NCBI RefSeq assembly: GCF_014205225.1
Contig: NZ_JACHNB010000001.1
Coordinates: forward strand, 4,879,501 to 4,943,500
From: Actinoplanes octamycinicus
GTDB lineage: Bacteria; Actinomycetota; Actinomycetes; Mycobacteriales; Micromonosporaceae
DNA length: 64,000 nucleotides
Direction of reading: 5' to 3'
This document shows positions 25,690 through 34,648 of this stretch, one piece after another. Positions within the stretch are counted from its first letter, which is position 1. The number at the start of each line of letters is the position of its first letter. The notes beneath the pieces are model-generated. The model saw only the letters and a program-made list of their open reading frames with translations, was not told the origin of the DNA and did not search any database. A program made the translations under genes and the position numbers.

Positions 25690-26124
25690 ATGAGCGACAC
25701 CGACACCGTTGCCTGGGCAGCCCTGCTGCGGGTGCACGCCACCGTCGTGCCGGTTCTCGACCGCACCCTGCAGGCGACCTGCGGACTGCCGCTGACCTGG
25801 TACGACGTTCTGCTGGAGCTGCACCACGCGCCGGACGGCCGGCTCAGCATGGGCGAGCTGGGGGAGCGCGCCGTGGTCAGCCGCACCCGGGTCAGCCGGG
25901 TCGTCGACCAGCTCGTCGGGGCCGGTCTGGTGGTCCGGGAGAGCAATCCGGACGATCGCCGGTCCGCGCACGCCGCGATCACCGACGCCGGCCGGCAGCG
26001 GCTGCGCGAGGCGGCGCCGGTCTATCTGGACGGGATCCAGCGGCACTTCACCGGCCTGATGTCGGCGGCCGAGGCGGCGACCGTGGCTACCGCGTTGGCG
26101 AAGGTGCTCCGGAAACAGGAGTGA
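25690..26124 (+). CDS. MarR-family transcriptional regulator
   Basis: A 144-residue winged-helix regulator: WYDVLLELHHAPDGRLSMGELGERAVVSRTRVSRVVDQLVGAGLVVRESNPDDRRSAHAAITDAG contains the recognition helix and the DDRR wing. The ATG overlaps a GAGGTG stretch. A longer frame begins inside the operator palindromes and is rejected. A single Cys lies near residue 33 (QATCGLPLTW), which could serve redox sensing; that is speculation. It likely represses itself and the divergent azoreductase. Confidence 0.9.
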   Translation: MSDTDTVAWAALLRVHATVVPVLDRTLQATCGLPLTWYDVLLELHHAPDGRLSMGELGERAVVSRTRVSRVVDQLVGAGLVVRESNPDDRRSAHAAITDAGRQRLREAAPVYLDGIQRHFTGLMSAAEAATVATALAKVLRKQE

Positions 26125-26153
26125 AACATTCGCCGGATGGGTAACCGCGCGTC

Positions 26154-27596
26154 ATGTCGACCATCACCGATGCCGGCACCGGCCAGCTGATCGTCGCCGC
26201 GGTCCTCGGCATCGCGGCGGTGGTCCTCCTGATCGCCTGGGCCAAGTGGCACCCGTTCCTCGCCCTGATCACCGGCTCCGGCGTGCTCGGCCTGGTGGCC
26301 GGCGCGGCGCCCGGCAAGGTGGTCACCTCGTTCACCACCGGGCTGGGCAACACCACCGGCAGCGTGGGCGTGCTGATCGCGCTCGGCTCGATGATCGGGG
26401 TGCTGCTGGCCGAGTCCGGCGGCGCCGACGGCATCGTGCGCCGGATCGTCGCGGGCGTCTCCGGCGCGGCGCTGCCCTGGGCGATGGCCGGGGTCGCGGC
26501 GCTGGTCGGGCTGCCGCTCTTCTTCGAGGTCGGCGTGGTGCTGCTGGTGCCGATGGTGCTGCTCGTCGCCCGGCGCACCAGTGTGCCGCTGCTGCTGATC
26601 GGCATCCCGGCGCTGGCCGGCCTCTCCGTGCTGCACGGCCTGGTGCCGCCGCACCCGGGGCCGCTGGTCGCGATCGACAGCTTGCACGCCGACCTCGGGC
26701 TCACCCTGATGTTCGGGCTGATCTGCGCGATCCCGACGGTGATCGTGGCCGGTCCGCTCTTCGGCAAGTGGATCGCGGCCCGGGTGCCGGTCGCCGTCCC
26801 GGAGCGCGGGATCACCCGGGAACCCTCGGACAACGCGGACGCGGACGCCAACCGGGCCGCCGGGGGACCGGGCAACCCGGCCGATCTCGACGCGGACGGC
26901 GTGCCGGACCGTACCGAAAGCCCTCGCCGGAATCCGGGTTTCTGGCCGGCCATCCTGACCGTCCTGCTGCCGATCGTGCTGATGCTGGCCCGCGGCGTCG
27001 CCGAGCTGACGATCGACGAGGGCAACAACGTCCGCGACGTCCTCGAAGTGCTCGGCCAGCCGGTCGTCGCGCTGCTCTTCGGCGTCTTCCTGGCGATGTG
27101 GACGCTCGGGCACCGGGCCGGGATGGACCGCCGGCAGACCAACGCGGTCATCGGCGGGGCGCTGCCGCCGATCGCCGGCATCCTGCTGATCGTGGCCGCC
27201 GGCGGTGGCTTCAAGCAGGTCCTGGTGGACAGCGGCGTGGGCAACGTGATCGCCGACGCGGCCAAGGACGCCAACATCAACGCGCTGCTGCTCGGCTTCC
27301 TGGTCGCGGTCGGCATCCGGGTCGCGACCGGATCGGCCACGGTCGCCACGATCACCGCCGCGGGCATCGTCGCGCCGCTCGCCACCAGCCTGGACCGCCC
27401 GACGGTGGCGCTGCTGGTGCTCGCGATCGGTTCCGGCTCGCTGTTCTTCTCGCACGTCAACGACGCCGGCTTCTGGCTGGTCAAGGAGTACTTCGGGATG
27501 ACCGTCGGCCAGACCATCAAGACCTGGTCGGTGATGGAGACGATCATCTCGGTGGTCGGCTTCGCCTGCGTGATGCTGCTCAGCCTGGTCGTCTAG
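26154..27596 (+). CDS. GntP-family gluconate:H+ symporter
   Basis: A 480-residue permease of the gluconate (Gnt) family with 12 or more hydrophobic helices. Recognisable segments are WHPFLALITGSGVLGLVAG, LGSMIGVLLAESGGADGIVRRI, HGLVPPHPGPLVAIDSLHADLG and ATGSATVATITAAGIVAP, followed by HVNDAGFWLVKEYFG. A hydrophilic, Asp/Asn-rich loop around residues 220-265 is longer than usual. No gluconate kinase is next to it. Confidence 0.92.
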   Translation: MSTITDAGTGQLIVAAVLGIAAVVLLIAWAKWHPFLALITGSGVLGLVAGAAPGKVVTSFTTGLGNTTGSVGVLIALGSMIGVLLAESGGADGIVRRIVAGVSGAALPWAMAGVAALVGLPLFFEVGVVLLVPMVLLVARRTSVPLLLIGIPALAGLSVLHGLVPPHPGPLVAIDSLHADLGLTLMFGLICAIPTVIVAGPLFGKWIAARVPVAVPERGITREPSDNADADANRAAGGPGNPADLDADGVPDRTESPRRNPGFWPAILTVLLPIVLMLARGVAELTIDEGNNVRDVLEVLGQPVVALLFGVFLAMWTLGHRAGMDRRQTNAVIGGALPPIAGILLIVAAGGGFKQVLVDSGVGNVIADAAKDANINALLLGFLVAVGIRVATGSATVATITAAGIVAPLATSLDRPTVALLVLAIGSGSLFFSHVNDAGFWLVKEYFGMTVGQTIKTWSVMETIISVVGFACVMLLSLVV

Positions 27597-27639
27597 ACCC
27601 CGGCCGGGACCGGCCGCACCGGAGCCGAGGTGGACGATC

Positions 27640-27676
27640 AGGGGCGTGCCCAGCGGATCGCGCCGGGCACGCCCCT
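27640..27676. terminator. Bidirectional hairpin terminator
   Basis: AGGGGCGTGCCC (27640-27651) pairs perfectly with GGGCACGCCCCT (27665-27676) around a 13-base loop. It separates the convergent gluconate permease and LLM oxidoreductase genes. Confidence 0.75.
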
Positions 27677-27681
27677 CGGCC

Positions 27682-28458
27682 TCAGCCCCGGCCGTTGACG
27701 TCGTCGCGCCAGGCCAGGGCCTCGCGCAGCTCGCCCAGGTCGGGTTTGGGGCCGCCGACGCCGATGGTGAAGAGGCGGGCGCCCAGCTCGTGCATCCGGT
27801 CCCGGCTCTGCGGGTTGCCGGCCACCGAGACCTCGATCTCGGACGGGTCGCGGCTGACCGTCTCGCAGTGGCCGCGCAGGACGCCGAGCTTGCGCTCGAG
27901 CGTCTCGGCGTCGGCGAACGAGTGCCAGATGTCGGCGTGCTCGGCGACCAGGCGCAGCGTCTTCTTCTCGCCGCCGCCACCGATCAGGACCGGGATCTTG
28001 CGGGTCGGCGGCGGGTTCAGCTTGCCCCAGCGGGACTCGATGCGGGGCAGCGCGGTGGCCAGGTCGTCGAGGCGGCCGCCGGCCGTGCCGAACTCGTAGC
28101 CGTACTCCGTGTAGTCCCGCTCGAACCAGCCCGAGCCGATGCCCAGGATCAGGCGGCCGTCGGAGATGTGGTCGACCGTGCGCGCCATGTCGGCGAGCAG
28201 CTCCGGGTTGCGGTAGCTGTTGCAGGAGACCAGCGCGCCGATCTCCACCCGGGACGTGGACTCGGCCCAGGCGGCCAGCATGGTCCAGCACTCGAAGTGC
28301 AGCCCGTCCGGCTCCCCGCTCAACGGGTAGAAGTGGTCCCAGTTGAACAGGACGTCGGCACCGGCCTCCTCGGCCTCGGCGGCGGTGCGCCGGATGGTGG
28401 CGTAATCCATGTGTTGCGGCTGCAACTGCAGCCCGATCCGAACCGGCCTATCGATCAT
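27682..28458 (-). CDS. LLM-class F420-dependent oxidoreductase
   Basis: A 258-residue TIM-barrel luciferase-like protein: RIGLQLQPQHMDYATIRRTAAEAEEAGADVLFNWDHFYPL, then GIGSGWFERDYTEYGYEFG and a C-terminal FTIGVGGPKPDL. The IGSGWFE segment is typical of actinobacterial F420-dependent LLM enzymes. It oxidises or reduces an unknown substrate using coenzyme F420. It stands between convergent and co-directional genes, with a 9-bp gap to the lipoprotein gene upstream. Confidence 0.88.
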   Translation of the reverse strand: MIDRPVRIGLQLQPQHMDYATIRRTAAEAEEAGADVLFNWDHFYPLSGEPDGLHFECWTMLAAWAESTSRVEIGALVSCNSYRNPELLADMARTVDHISDGRLILGIGSGWFERDYTEYGYEFGTAGGRLDDLATALPRIESRWGKLNPPPTRKIPVLIGGGGEKKTLRLVAEHADIWHSFADAETLERKLGVLRGHCETVSRDPSEIEVSVAGNPQSRDRMHELGARLFTIGVGGPKPDLGELREALAWRDDVNGRG

Positions 28459-28467
28459 GAGGAAAGC

Positions 28468-28905
28468 CTAGGGGCAGGTGCTGTCGATTTTCTGCCCGAT
28501 GGTGACGAAGTCTCCGTTGAGGAATGCCTTCGGGTCGGGGGACTGGCTGCCCTTGGTGAGGGCGGCGGCCACCTCGTCGACGGCGGCGCGCTGGGCCGGG
28601 TCGCTGCTCTTCGCCCCGGCCTCGGTCACCTGGGTGGCCATGTCGGCGAAGGTTTTCTGCAGGCCGGCGGTGGCGTCGTCGCCCTTGCGGGTGGCCCAGC
28701 CGGCGGCCTTGACCGCGCCGTCGGTGAGGATCTTGTAGACCGCGGTGCACACGTATTTCGGCTGGTCGGCCGAGGCGGAGGGCACCGGCGCGACGCTGAA
28801 CGGCGCGGGGATGGTCTCGGGGTCGAGCTCGATCTCGCAACCGGCGGCCAGGGCCGCGGTCGCCAGCAGGGTGACGGACGCGGCGACACGGCGGAGCATC
28901 GGCAC
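28468..28905 (-). CDS. Putative lipoprotein, unknown
   Basis: A 145-residue exported protein. The N-terminus MPMLRRVAASVTLLATAALAAGCEIEL contains a lipobox (LAAGC), so it should be lipid-anchored after cleavage. The mature part is helical with two more cysteines (PKYVCTAVYKIL near the start and DSTCP at the end) that may form a disulfide. It may be cotranscribed with the downstream LLM gene (9-bp gap). No family recognised. Confidence 0.75.
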   Translation of the reverse strand: MPMLRRVAASVTLLATAALAAGCEIELDPETIPAPFSVAPVPSASADQPKYVCTAVYKILTDGAVKAAGWATRKGDDATAGLQKTFADMATQVTEAGAKSSDPAQRAAVDEVAAALTKGSQSPDPKAFLNGDFVTIGQKIDSTCP

Positions 28906-29009
28906 GGCATTCCCCTTTCTCTATCGCGTACGCGGCAGCATAGTTCGGACCGCCGACAGTCGCCCATCCTGTGCGCCACCTTTGCCCGATCCGGAAGTTA
29001 GCTACGGAC

Positions 29010-30818
29010 GTGGCCAATTTCCCGAAAAAAGCCCTTATCGCCGGAATAGCGACTACCCTCGTCGCGGCCGGTGGCACGGCCTTCGCCGAGATCGTCTCGT
29101 CCAGCCCGGTGACCTCCCCCTCCTTCAACGGCTCGGTCTACGCGGTGGCCTACCACGGCAGCACCGTCTACGTCGGCGGCGCCTTCACCCGGGCCATCGT
29201 CGACGGCCGCAATGTGGAACGTACCCGGCTGGCCGCCTTCGACTCGCGCACCGGCGCCCTGCTCGACTGGAAGCCCAGCGCCGACGCCAACGTCCGGGCG
29301 CTCGCCGTGGACGGCGACACGGTCTACGCGGCCGGCGACTTCGACCGGATCAACGGCGAGCCGCGCGACGCGATCGCCGGCCTGACCGCCACCGAGGGCA
29401 CCCTCACCCCGCTCCAGCACACCGTCAGCGGCCAGCCGAACGCCCTGGCCGCCGGGCACGGCCGGGTCTACCTGGGCGGCCGGATCACCGCGGTGGACGG
29501 CACCCCGCGGGCCAACCTGGCCGCGTTCGACACCGCGACCGGGGCGCTCGACGCGTGGGCGCCGACCACCGACGACACGGTGAACGCCCTGGCCGCCGGA
29601 ACCGACCGGATCTACCTGGGCGGCCGCTTCCACAAGACCAACGGGGCCCGGTCGACGCTGCGGCTCAGCGCGGTGCACCCGGAGACCGGGGTGCTCGACC
29701 GGACGTTCCTGCCCAAGCCGGTGTCCCAGGTGTTCGCCCTGGCGACGAACGGCCCGGCCGGGGAGGACGGGGTCTACGCGGCGCTCGGCGGGCAGGGCGG
29801 ACGGGCGGTCTCGTACGCCCGGGACGGCGCGACCCGCTGGACCCGGGTCTTCGACGGGGACGCCCAGGCGATCACCGTGCTGGGCGGGACGGTCTACGTC
29901 GGCGGGCACTTCGACAAGGCGTGCACCACTACGAACAACGGGGTCAAGGGGATCTGCACGGACGGCTCGGCGATCCGCGGCAAGCTGGCCGCGATCGACC
30001 CGCAGGGCAACCTCCTGGAGTGGGCGCCGCAGGCCAACGGCGTGGCCGGCACCCGCTCGCTGGCGGCCAGCGCGGAACTCGGCGCGATCAGCGCGGCCGG
30101 CGACTTCACCATGGTCGGCGGCTTGCCGCGCAAGCGGTACGCGGAGTTCGGCGCGGTCGCCCCGCGCACCGAGGACGCGCCGGCCGCCGCGCAGTACGTG
30201 GCCGCCTACAACTTCGACACCACGATCGCGGACGGGACGTTCGACGACGGCTCGGGGCGCGGGCACCTGCTCCGGATGGTGGCCCGGGCCGGAGGCGTAC
30301 CGAAACTGGTGCCGCACGGCAACGGGCAGGCCCTGCAGTTCCCGGCGAAGTGCACCGGCGCCACCTGCCCGCGCCTGGTGCTGCAGGGCGAGAGCACGCC
30401 GGACCTCAACCCCGGGACCCGACCGCTGCGGTACGGCGCGGGCGTGCTGCTGTCCCCGGCCGAGACGTCCAGCGGCGAGAACATCCTGCAGAAGGGCTAC
30501 TCGACCGGCGGTGGCCAGTACAAGCTCCAGGTCGACGGCGTCTCCGGCAAGCCCAGCTGCGGTTTCGGCGCCGACACCGTCCACCTGGTGCGCAGCCGGG
30601 TGTCGGTGGCCGACGGCAACTGGCACAGCCTGGAGTGCCGGCGCACCGGCCCGACGCTGTCCATCCTGGTCGACGACGTGCTGCAGGCCAGCGTCCCGGT
30701 CCCGATCGAGGCCGCGGTGGACACCAGCTCGCCGTTCACCGTCGGCGGCAAGGGCGCCGGCGCCAACAACGACCAGTTCCACGGAACTCTCGATGACGTC
30801 TGGGTGCACATCGGCTAA
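29010..30818 (+). CDS. Secreted beta-propeller plus LamG-domain protein
   Basis: A 602-residue exported protein. A signal peptide ([23 protein letters not shown]) is followed by repeated blades of the type [20 protein letters not shown] / [17 protein letters not shown] / [17 protein letters not shown], about seven in the first 400 residues. This is a propeller of the DUF5122/delta-60-like repeat kind. A concanavalin/LamG-like jelly-roll follows (about 410-600), with a disulfide candidate CTGATCPRL. The GTG at 29010 gives a canonical signal peptide; a GTG at 28971 would add 13 residues. Likely a surface or extracellular binding protein. Confidence 0.8.
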   Translation: MANFPKKALIAGIATTLVAAGGTAFAEIVSSSPVTSPSFNGSVYAVAYHGSTVYVGGAFTRAIVDGRNVERTRLAAFDSRTGALLDWKPSADANVRALAVDGDTVYAAGDFDRINGEPRDAIAGLTATEGTLTPLQHTVSGQPNALAAGHGRVYLGGRITAVDGTPRANLAAFDTATGALDAWAPTTDDTVNALAAGTDRIYLGGRFHKTNGARSTLRLSAVHPETGVLDRTFLPKPVSQVFALATNGPAGEDGVYAALGGQGGRAVSYARDGATRWTRVFDGDAQAITVLGGTVYVGGHFDKACTTTNNGVKGICTDGSAIRGKLAAIDPQGNLLEWAPQANGVAGTRSLAASAELGAISAAGDFTMVGGLPRKRYAEFGAVAPRTEDAPAAAQYVAAYNFDTTIADGTFDDGSGRGHLLRMVARAGGVPKLVPHGNGQALQFPAKCTGATCPRLVLQGESTPDLNPGTRPLRYGAGVLLSPAETSSGENILQKGYSTGGGQYKLQVDGVSGKPSCGFGADTVHLVRSRVSVADGNWHSLECRRTGPTLSILVDDVLQASVPVPIEAAVDTSSPFTVGGKGAGANNDQFHGTLDDVWVHIG

Positions 30819-30847
30819 CTGTCGTACCGGTCCGGTACCTTGCGCGC

Positions 30848-31477
30848 ATGCCTGATCTCGACCGCCTCCTCCAGGCCGGTGCCCGTTACCTCCAGGACGA
30901 CGTGACCTATGTCGTCGAGTCGCACCCGCTCGGCGACCTCACCCTGCCCACCGGGCAGCTGGCCGCCTTCGACCCCGGGGTCACCGACGAGGAGGACGAG
31001 CCGTTCTCGGTCACCGTTGCGCCGGGGCGCTATCGGATGGTCGGCTGGGTCGCGGTCCTGGAGAAGGAGGAGCGCGAGTGGCAGCGCCGGGTCGCCGCCG
31101 TGCAGCTGGTGATCCGCGACGAGCCGGCGGTCTCCTGGGAGCTGGCGCTGGTCGACGGCGACGACCCGGACGCGCTGGAGGAGGGCGAGTTCTACGGTTA
31201 CGGGGTGGACACCGGCGCCGGCGCGTTCGCCGACATCAGCGTGTCCCGGGCGCTGGCCCGCTGGGACTCGGAGGAGTTCGAGGAGACCTTCGACCCGGAG
31301 GACTTCCCGGACGAGCCGGTGCCCGGCCTCTTCGACCGGGTGATCGACCGGCGGACCGGGGGCAACGTGATCATGGTGGAGTCCGGCTGGGGCGACGGCT
31401 ACTACCCGACCTTCATCGGCCGCACCGCGACCGGCGAGGTGGCGTCCTTCGTCACCGACTTCCTGGTCCTGCCCTGA
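30848..31477 (+). CDS. DUF4241-family protein
   Basis: A 209-residue acidic cytoplasmic protein with the DUF4241 pattern: LGDLTLPTGQLAAFDP, then YRMVGWVAVLEKEEREWQRRVAAVQLVI, and a C-terminal VESGWGDGYYPTFIGRTATGEVASFVTDF. The function of the family is unknown; it is often found as a lone gene or near toxin-immunity genes. It is followed within 12 bp by a zinc-ribbon gene, probably in one operon. Confidence 0.85.
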   Translation: MPDLDRLLQAGARYLQDDVTYVVESHPLGDLTLPTGQLAAFDPGVTDEEDEPFSVTVAPGRYRMVGWVAVLEKEEREWQRRVAAVQLVIRDEPAVSWELALVDGDDPDALEEGEFYGYGVDTGAGAFADISVSRALARWDSEEFEETFDPEDFPDEPVPGLFDRVIDRRTGGNVIMVESGWGDGYYPTFIGRTATGEVASFVTDFLVLP

Positions 31478-31489
31478 TCGCTTCCGGTC

Positions 31490-32026
31490 ATGCCGCGCAC
31501 CTATCGCTATGTCGGCCCGGCGGACGTCGCGGCGTCCGCCGGGACCGGCCCGGGCCGGCCGCTGTCCGCTCCCGGTCCGCTCGCACCTGAAGCGCCGGCG
31601 GCGCCGGATCCGCTCGGTTCCGGCCCGCCGCCGGGTCCGGGTGCGCTTGTCTCCGGCGACCTCTTGACGTACGTGGTGAGCCCGGCCGGCGTCCTCCTCC
31701 TGGCGCCCCGCAACTCGGAGCACGTCGCCTGTGCCGGCGGCGGCCCGGTGCTCGCCGCCGGTGAGATCGGTTTCCGCCGCGACGGCGACGGCTGGCGGGT
31801 CGACCAGGTCACCAACCAGTCGACCGGCTACTGCCCGGAGCCGTCCTGCTGGCCCGCCGTCGCCGCCGCCCTGGACGCCGGCGGGGTCCGGCACGACGAC
31901 GGCTTCACCACCGAGTTCACCTTCCGCCGCTGCCCGCGCTGCCACGCGGTGAACCTGGTCAAGGAGGAGGTCTACGTCTGCGACCTGTGCGACGCCGATC
32001 TGCCGCCGGAGTGGAACTTCGCCTAG
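31490..32026 (+). CDS. Hypothetical protein with C-terminal zinc ribbon
   Basis: A 178-residue protein. The N-terminal third is low-complexity Pro/Ala/Gly. The core (LLTYVVSPAGVLLLAPRNSEHVACAGG) is followed by two cysteine pairs in FRRCPRCHAVNLVKEEVYVCDLCDADLP, a clear zinc ribbon. The protein family is not recognised. It is cotranscribed with the DUF4241 gene and followed by a strong terminator hairpin. Confidence 0.65.
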   Translation: MPRTYRYVGPADVAASAGTGPGRPLSAPGPLAPEAPAAPDPLGSGPPPGPGALVSGDLLTYVVSPAGVLLLAPRNSEHVACAGGGPVLAAGEIGFRRDGDGWRVDQVTNQSTGYCPEPSCWPAVAAALDAGGVRHDDGFTTEFTFRRCPRCHAVNLVKEEVYVCDLCDADLPPEWNFA

Positions 32027-32033
32027 AGAAGGC

Positions 32034-32069
32034 ACAGCGTGTGCCGGTCGGAGGTCCGGCACACGCTGT
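32034..32069 (+). terminator. Hairpin terminator after the zinc-ribbon gene
   Basis: ACAGCGTGTGCCGG (32034-32047) pairs perfectly with CCGGCACACGCTGT (32056-32069) around an 8-base loop, followed by CTTCGCT. It starts seven bases after the stop codon. Confidence 0.8.
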
Positions 32070-32451
32070 CTTCGCTCGCCGGGGGCGGTGAGCGGTGCTC
32101 CGCGCTGCGTAGGGTGGCGCTCGCGAGGTTGCGGGGTCGGACCGGCCGGACGAAGCCGGTTCCTCGCGCGCCGGTGCGGCTCGGAATTGAAGGTCATCGT
32201 TGCAGCCATGTTGCGTCAGTGCAACAGTTCATCTCGCGTTTGTTTCGGGCTGTCCTGTTCCGATCACCGGCCGTCGCTGCTGACGGGCCTGGCGGAGGAG
32301 GAAAACCGGGAGTTCCGGCCGCGGATCGCGCGGGGCGGGGTGCGGGGCAGCCGGGAGTCCCGACCACAGATTGACCGGCGCGGGGCGACTGGGTCCTGGT
32401 CGCTGACGGCGCGGCGCGAGGGGATCGGGGTCTTGTTCGCGGACCGTGTGG
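32070..32451. other. Gene-free spacer
   Basis: About 380 bp without a supportable gene. Open frames exist but have arginine-rich, low-complexity translations. The middle holds a run of short GGGGC-type motifs (GCGCGGGGCGGGGTGCGGGG). The 32160-32260 stretch is less GC-rich and could hold a promoter. No RNA gene recognised. Confidence 0.5.
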
Positions 32452-32484
32452 CGCGGGGCGGCCGGGAGGTCCGGCCGCCCCGCG
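32452..32484 (-). terminator. Hairpin after the MFS gene
   Basis: CGCGGGGCGGCCGG (32452-32465) pairs perfectly with CCGGCCGCCCCGCG (32471-32484) around a five-base loop, 12 bp beyond the stop of the minus-strand MFS gene. No T-tract. Confidence 0.7.
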
Positions 32485-32496
32485 TCGTACCGGAAA

Positions 32497-33897
32497 TCAG
32501 GCCCTGCGGGGGAGGAAGAGCGCCACCACCGCGCCCACCGCGATGATCGCCGCACCGGTCAGCACCGCCGGGCGGGTGCCGTCGAGGAAGGCGTCGAGGC
32601 TGGTGTAGCCGCCGAGCGAGCTGAAGATCGAGGACAGCGCCGCCACGCCGGCCGCGACGCCGAACTCGCGGATCGTGTTGTTGGTGCCGGACGCGACGCC
32701 CTGCTCGGCCACGTCCACGGTGGCCAGCACCATCGTGGAGACCGGCGCGAAGGTCAGCCCCATGCCGATCCCGGCCAGCACGAACGCGCCGATCAGCGAC
32801 GGGTAGGACGCGGTCAGCGACAGCCCGAGCGCCATCCAGAACAGGCCGGCCGCCAGGAAGACCTGTCCCGCGACGATCAGCACGCGCTGGCCGATCCGCC
32901 CGGCGAACATCCCGGCCAGCGGCGCGACGATCATCGGCGCCGCGGTCCACGGCAGCGTCCGCAGCCCGGACTGCAGCGGGCTCAGTCCCTGCACCACCTG
33001 GAAGAACTGGGCGAGCAGGAAGACCGACCCGAACGCGCCGGCCGAGAAGGTCAGGGTCACCGTGTTCACCAGGCTGAAGCCGCGGCTGCGGAACAGGCGC
33101 AGCGGCAGCATCGGCGTCCGGTTCCGCGCCTGCCAGAAGAGGAAGCCGGCCAGCAGCGCCACCGCCGAGCCGAGCATGGCCAGCACCCGCGGCGACGTCC
33201 AGCCCTTGTCCGGCCCGTCCACCACACCCCAGATCAGCAGCAGCATGCCGCTCGCCGACAGCACCAGGCCGAGCGGGTCGAGCCGGCGGCCGTCGCCCCG
33301 GGACTCGTCGAGCACCGTGGCGGCCAGCACCACCGCGAGCACGCCGACCGGCACGTTCAGCCAGAAGATCCAGGACCAGTGCAGGCCGTCGACGACCGCG
33401 CCGCCGACCACCGGGCCGACCGCCACGCCGAGGCCGGTGATGCCGCCCCAGATGCCGACCGCCGCGTTGCGCAGCCGGGGTGGCACCGCCCGGGCCAGCA
33501 GGGTGAGGGCCAGCGGGGTGATCGCCGCACCGCCCAGCCCCTGCACCGCGCGGGAGGCGGTGAGCTGCCACGCCTCGGTGGAGAGCGCGGCCGCCGCGGA
33601 GGCCAGCGTGAAGACGATGATGCCGCCGAGGAACATCCGCCGGCGGCCCAGCCGGTCGCCGAGCGCGGCCGCGGTGAGCAGGAACGCCGCGAACGGCAGC
33701 GTGTACGCGTTGACGAACCACTGCAGGTCGGTGATCGACGCGTGCAACTCGGTGCGGATCACCGGCAGCGCGGTGCTGACCACCAGGTTGTCCAGCGAAA
33801 CCATGAAGGTCGGGATGCCGACCGCGGCGAGCACGGCCGCGAGGGGCCGGGTGGAGCGGGCCCGGGTGGTGGGCCGATCCGAAACGAGAGTGGTCAC
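32497..33897 (-). CDS. MFS transporter, DHA2 family (EmrB/QacA-like)
   Basis: A 466-residue efflux transporter: FMVSLDNLVVSTALPVIRTEL (motif D1) in TM1, GDRLGRRRMFLGG (motif A) after TM2, and ASRAVQGLGGAAITPLALTLL. About 14 hydrophobic segments are seen. The GTG start is preceded by GGGGGAAGAC; the longer frame has no ribosome binding site and crosses the operator. It is divergent from a TetR gene with a palindromic operator between them, a classic repressor-pump pair. Confidence 0.92.
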   Translation of the reverse strand: MTTLVSDRPTTRARSTRPLAAVLAAVGIPTFMVSLDNLVVSTALPVIRTELHASITDLQWFVNAYTLPFAAFLLTAAALGDRLGRRRMFLGGIIVFTLASAAAALSTEAWQLTASRAVQGLGGAAITPLALTLLARAVPPRLRNAAVGIWGGITGLGVAVGPVVGGAVVDGLHWSWIFWLNVPVGVLAVVLAATVLDESRGDGRRLDPLGLVLSASGMLLLIWGVVDGPDKGWTSPRVLAMLGSAVALLAGFLFWQARNRTPMLPLRLFRSRGFSLVNTVTLTFSAGAFGSVFLLAQFFQVVQGLSPLQSGLRTLPWTAAPMIVAPLAGMFAGRIGQRVLIVAGQVFLAAGLFWMALGLSLTASYPSLIGAFVLAGIGMGLTFAPVSTMVLATVDVAEQGVASGTNNTIREFGVAAGVAALSSIFSSLGGYTSLDAFLDGTRPAVLTGAAIIAVGAVVALFLPRRA

Positions 33898-33925
33898 GTC
33901 TTCCCCCTGGAGCGCGCCGTAAGTT

Positions 33926-33968
33926 GTTATCGACTGATAACTAAGGACGGTAAGCATCAACTGATAAC
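33926..33968. promoter_or_regulatory. TetR operator between MFS and tetR
   Basis: GTTATC-GACT-GATAAC (33926-33941) is a perfect inverted repeat. ACTGATAAC recurs directly at 33960-33968, leaving a second half-site next to the tetR start. The AT-rich motif stands out from its surroundings and lies between the divergent starts. Confidence 0.8.
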
Positions 33969-33976
33969 CTGTCAAC

Positions 33977-34531
33977 GTGACTCGGACCCGCCTGACCGCC
34001 TCGGAACGCCAGGACCAGATCGTCGAGGCCGCCCTGCAGGCCTTTGCCCAGGGCGGATACGCCGGCACGTCGACCGACCAGGTGGCCCGGCTGTCCGGTG
34101 TGTCACAGCCCTATGTGATCCGCATCTTCGGCTCGAAGCAGGAGCTGTTCCTCACCACCGTCCGTTATGCCGGCCGGCGCATCGAGGCGAAGTGGCACGC
34201 CGCCGCCGATCGCGAGCCGACCCTGGCCAGCCTCGGCAGCGCCTACAAGGACCTGCTCGCCGAGCGTGAGCTGCTGGTCGTCCTGCTGCACGGCTTCGCC
34301 GCCGCCGAGGAGCCGGTGGTCGGCGAGGCCGTCCGCACCTGTTACGGCAGCCTCTACCGGACGGTCCGCGACCTCACCGGCTGCTCCCCGGAGCAGGCTC
34401 GTGACTTCTTCGCGATGGGCATGCTGATCACCGTGCTCGGCGCGATGCGCATCCTCGGGCCGGACTCGGTGCCGCCGCAGCCGTGGATGACGTCCCTGCT
34501 CGACACCTTCCACGACCACACCGAGCCCTGA
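33977..34531 (+). CDS. TetR-family regulator (MFS pump)
   Basis: A 184-residue regulator: RQDQIVEAALQAFAQGGYAGTSTDQVARLSGVSQPYVIRIFGSKQELFL is the HTH, with IRIFGSKQ in place of the usual YYHFxSKE. The C-terminal domain is helical with a Cys-rich loop (RTCYGSL, LTGCSPEQ). It is divergent from the DHA2 pump and almost certainly represses it through the palindrome between them. Confidence 0.92.
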   Translation: MTRTRLTASERQDQIVEAALQAFAQGGYAGTSTDQVARLSGVSQPYVIRIFGSKQELFLTTVRYAGRRIEAKWHAAADREPTLASLGSAYKDLLAERELLVVLLHGFAAAEEPVVGEAVRTCYGSLYRTVRDLTGCSPEQARDFFAMGMLITVLGAMRILGPDSVPPQPWMTSLLDTFHDHTEP

Positions 34532-34551
34532 GGCCCAGCCGGTGAGCACTG

Positions 34552-34579
34552 CCGCGGCCGGGACGGTGACCGGCCGCGG
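34552..34579 (+). terminator. Hairpin after tetR
   Basis: CCGCGGCCGG (34552-34561) pairs with CCGGCCGCGG (34570-34579), followed by GTCTT; 21 bases after the tetR stop and upstream of the convergent folP-like gene end. Confidence 0.65.
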
Positions 34580-34648
34580 GTCTTGCCGGCAGCCACGGGT
34601 CGCGCGGATGCGCTGGGACGGGGCTCACGGCGTACCGGAAAGCGGGTT

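Noticed and set aside
32088..32546. Plus-strand frame of 152 codons in the spacer before the MFS gene
   Set aside because: Arg-rich, low-complexity, runs through the terminator hairpin and into the antisense of the MFS gene.
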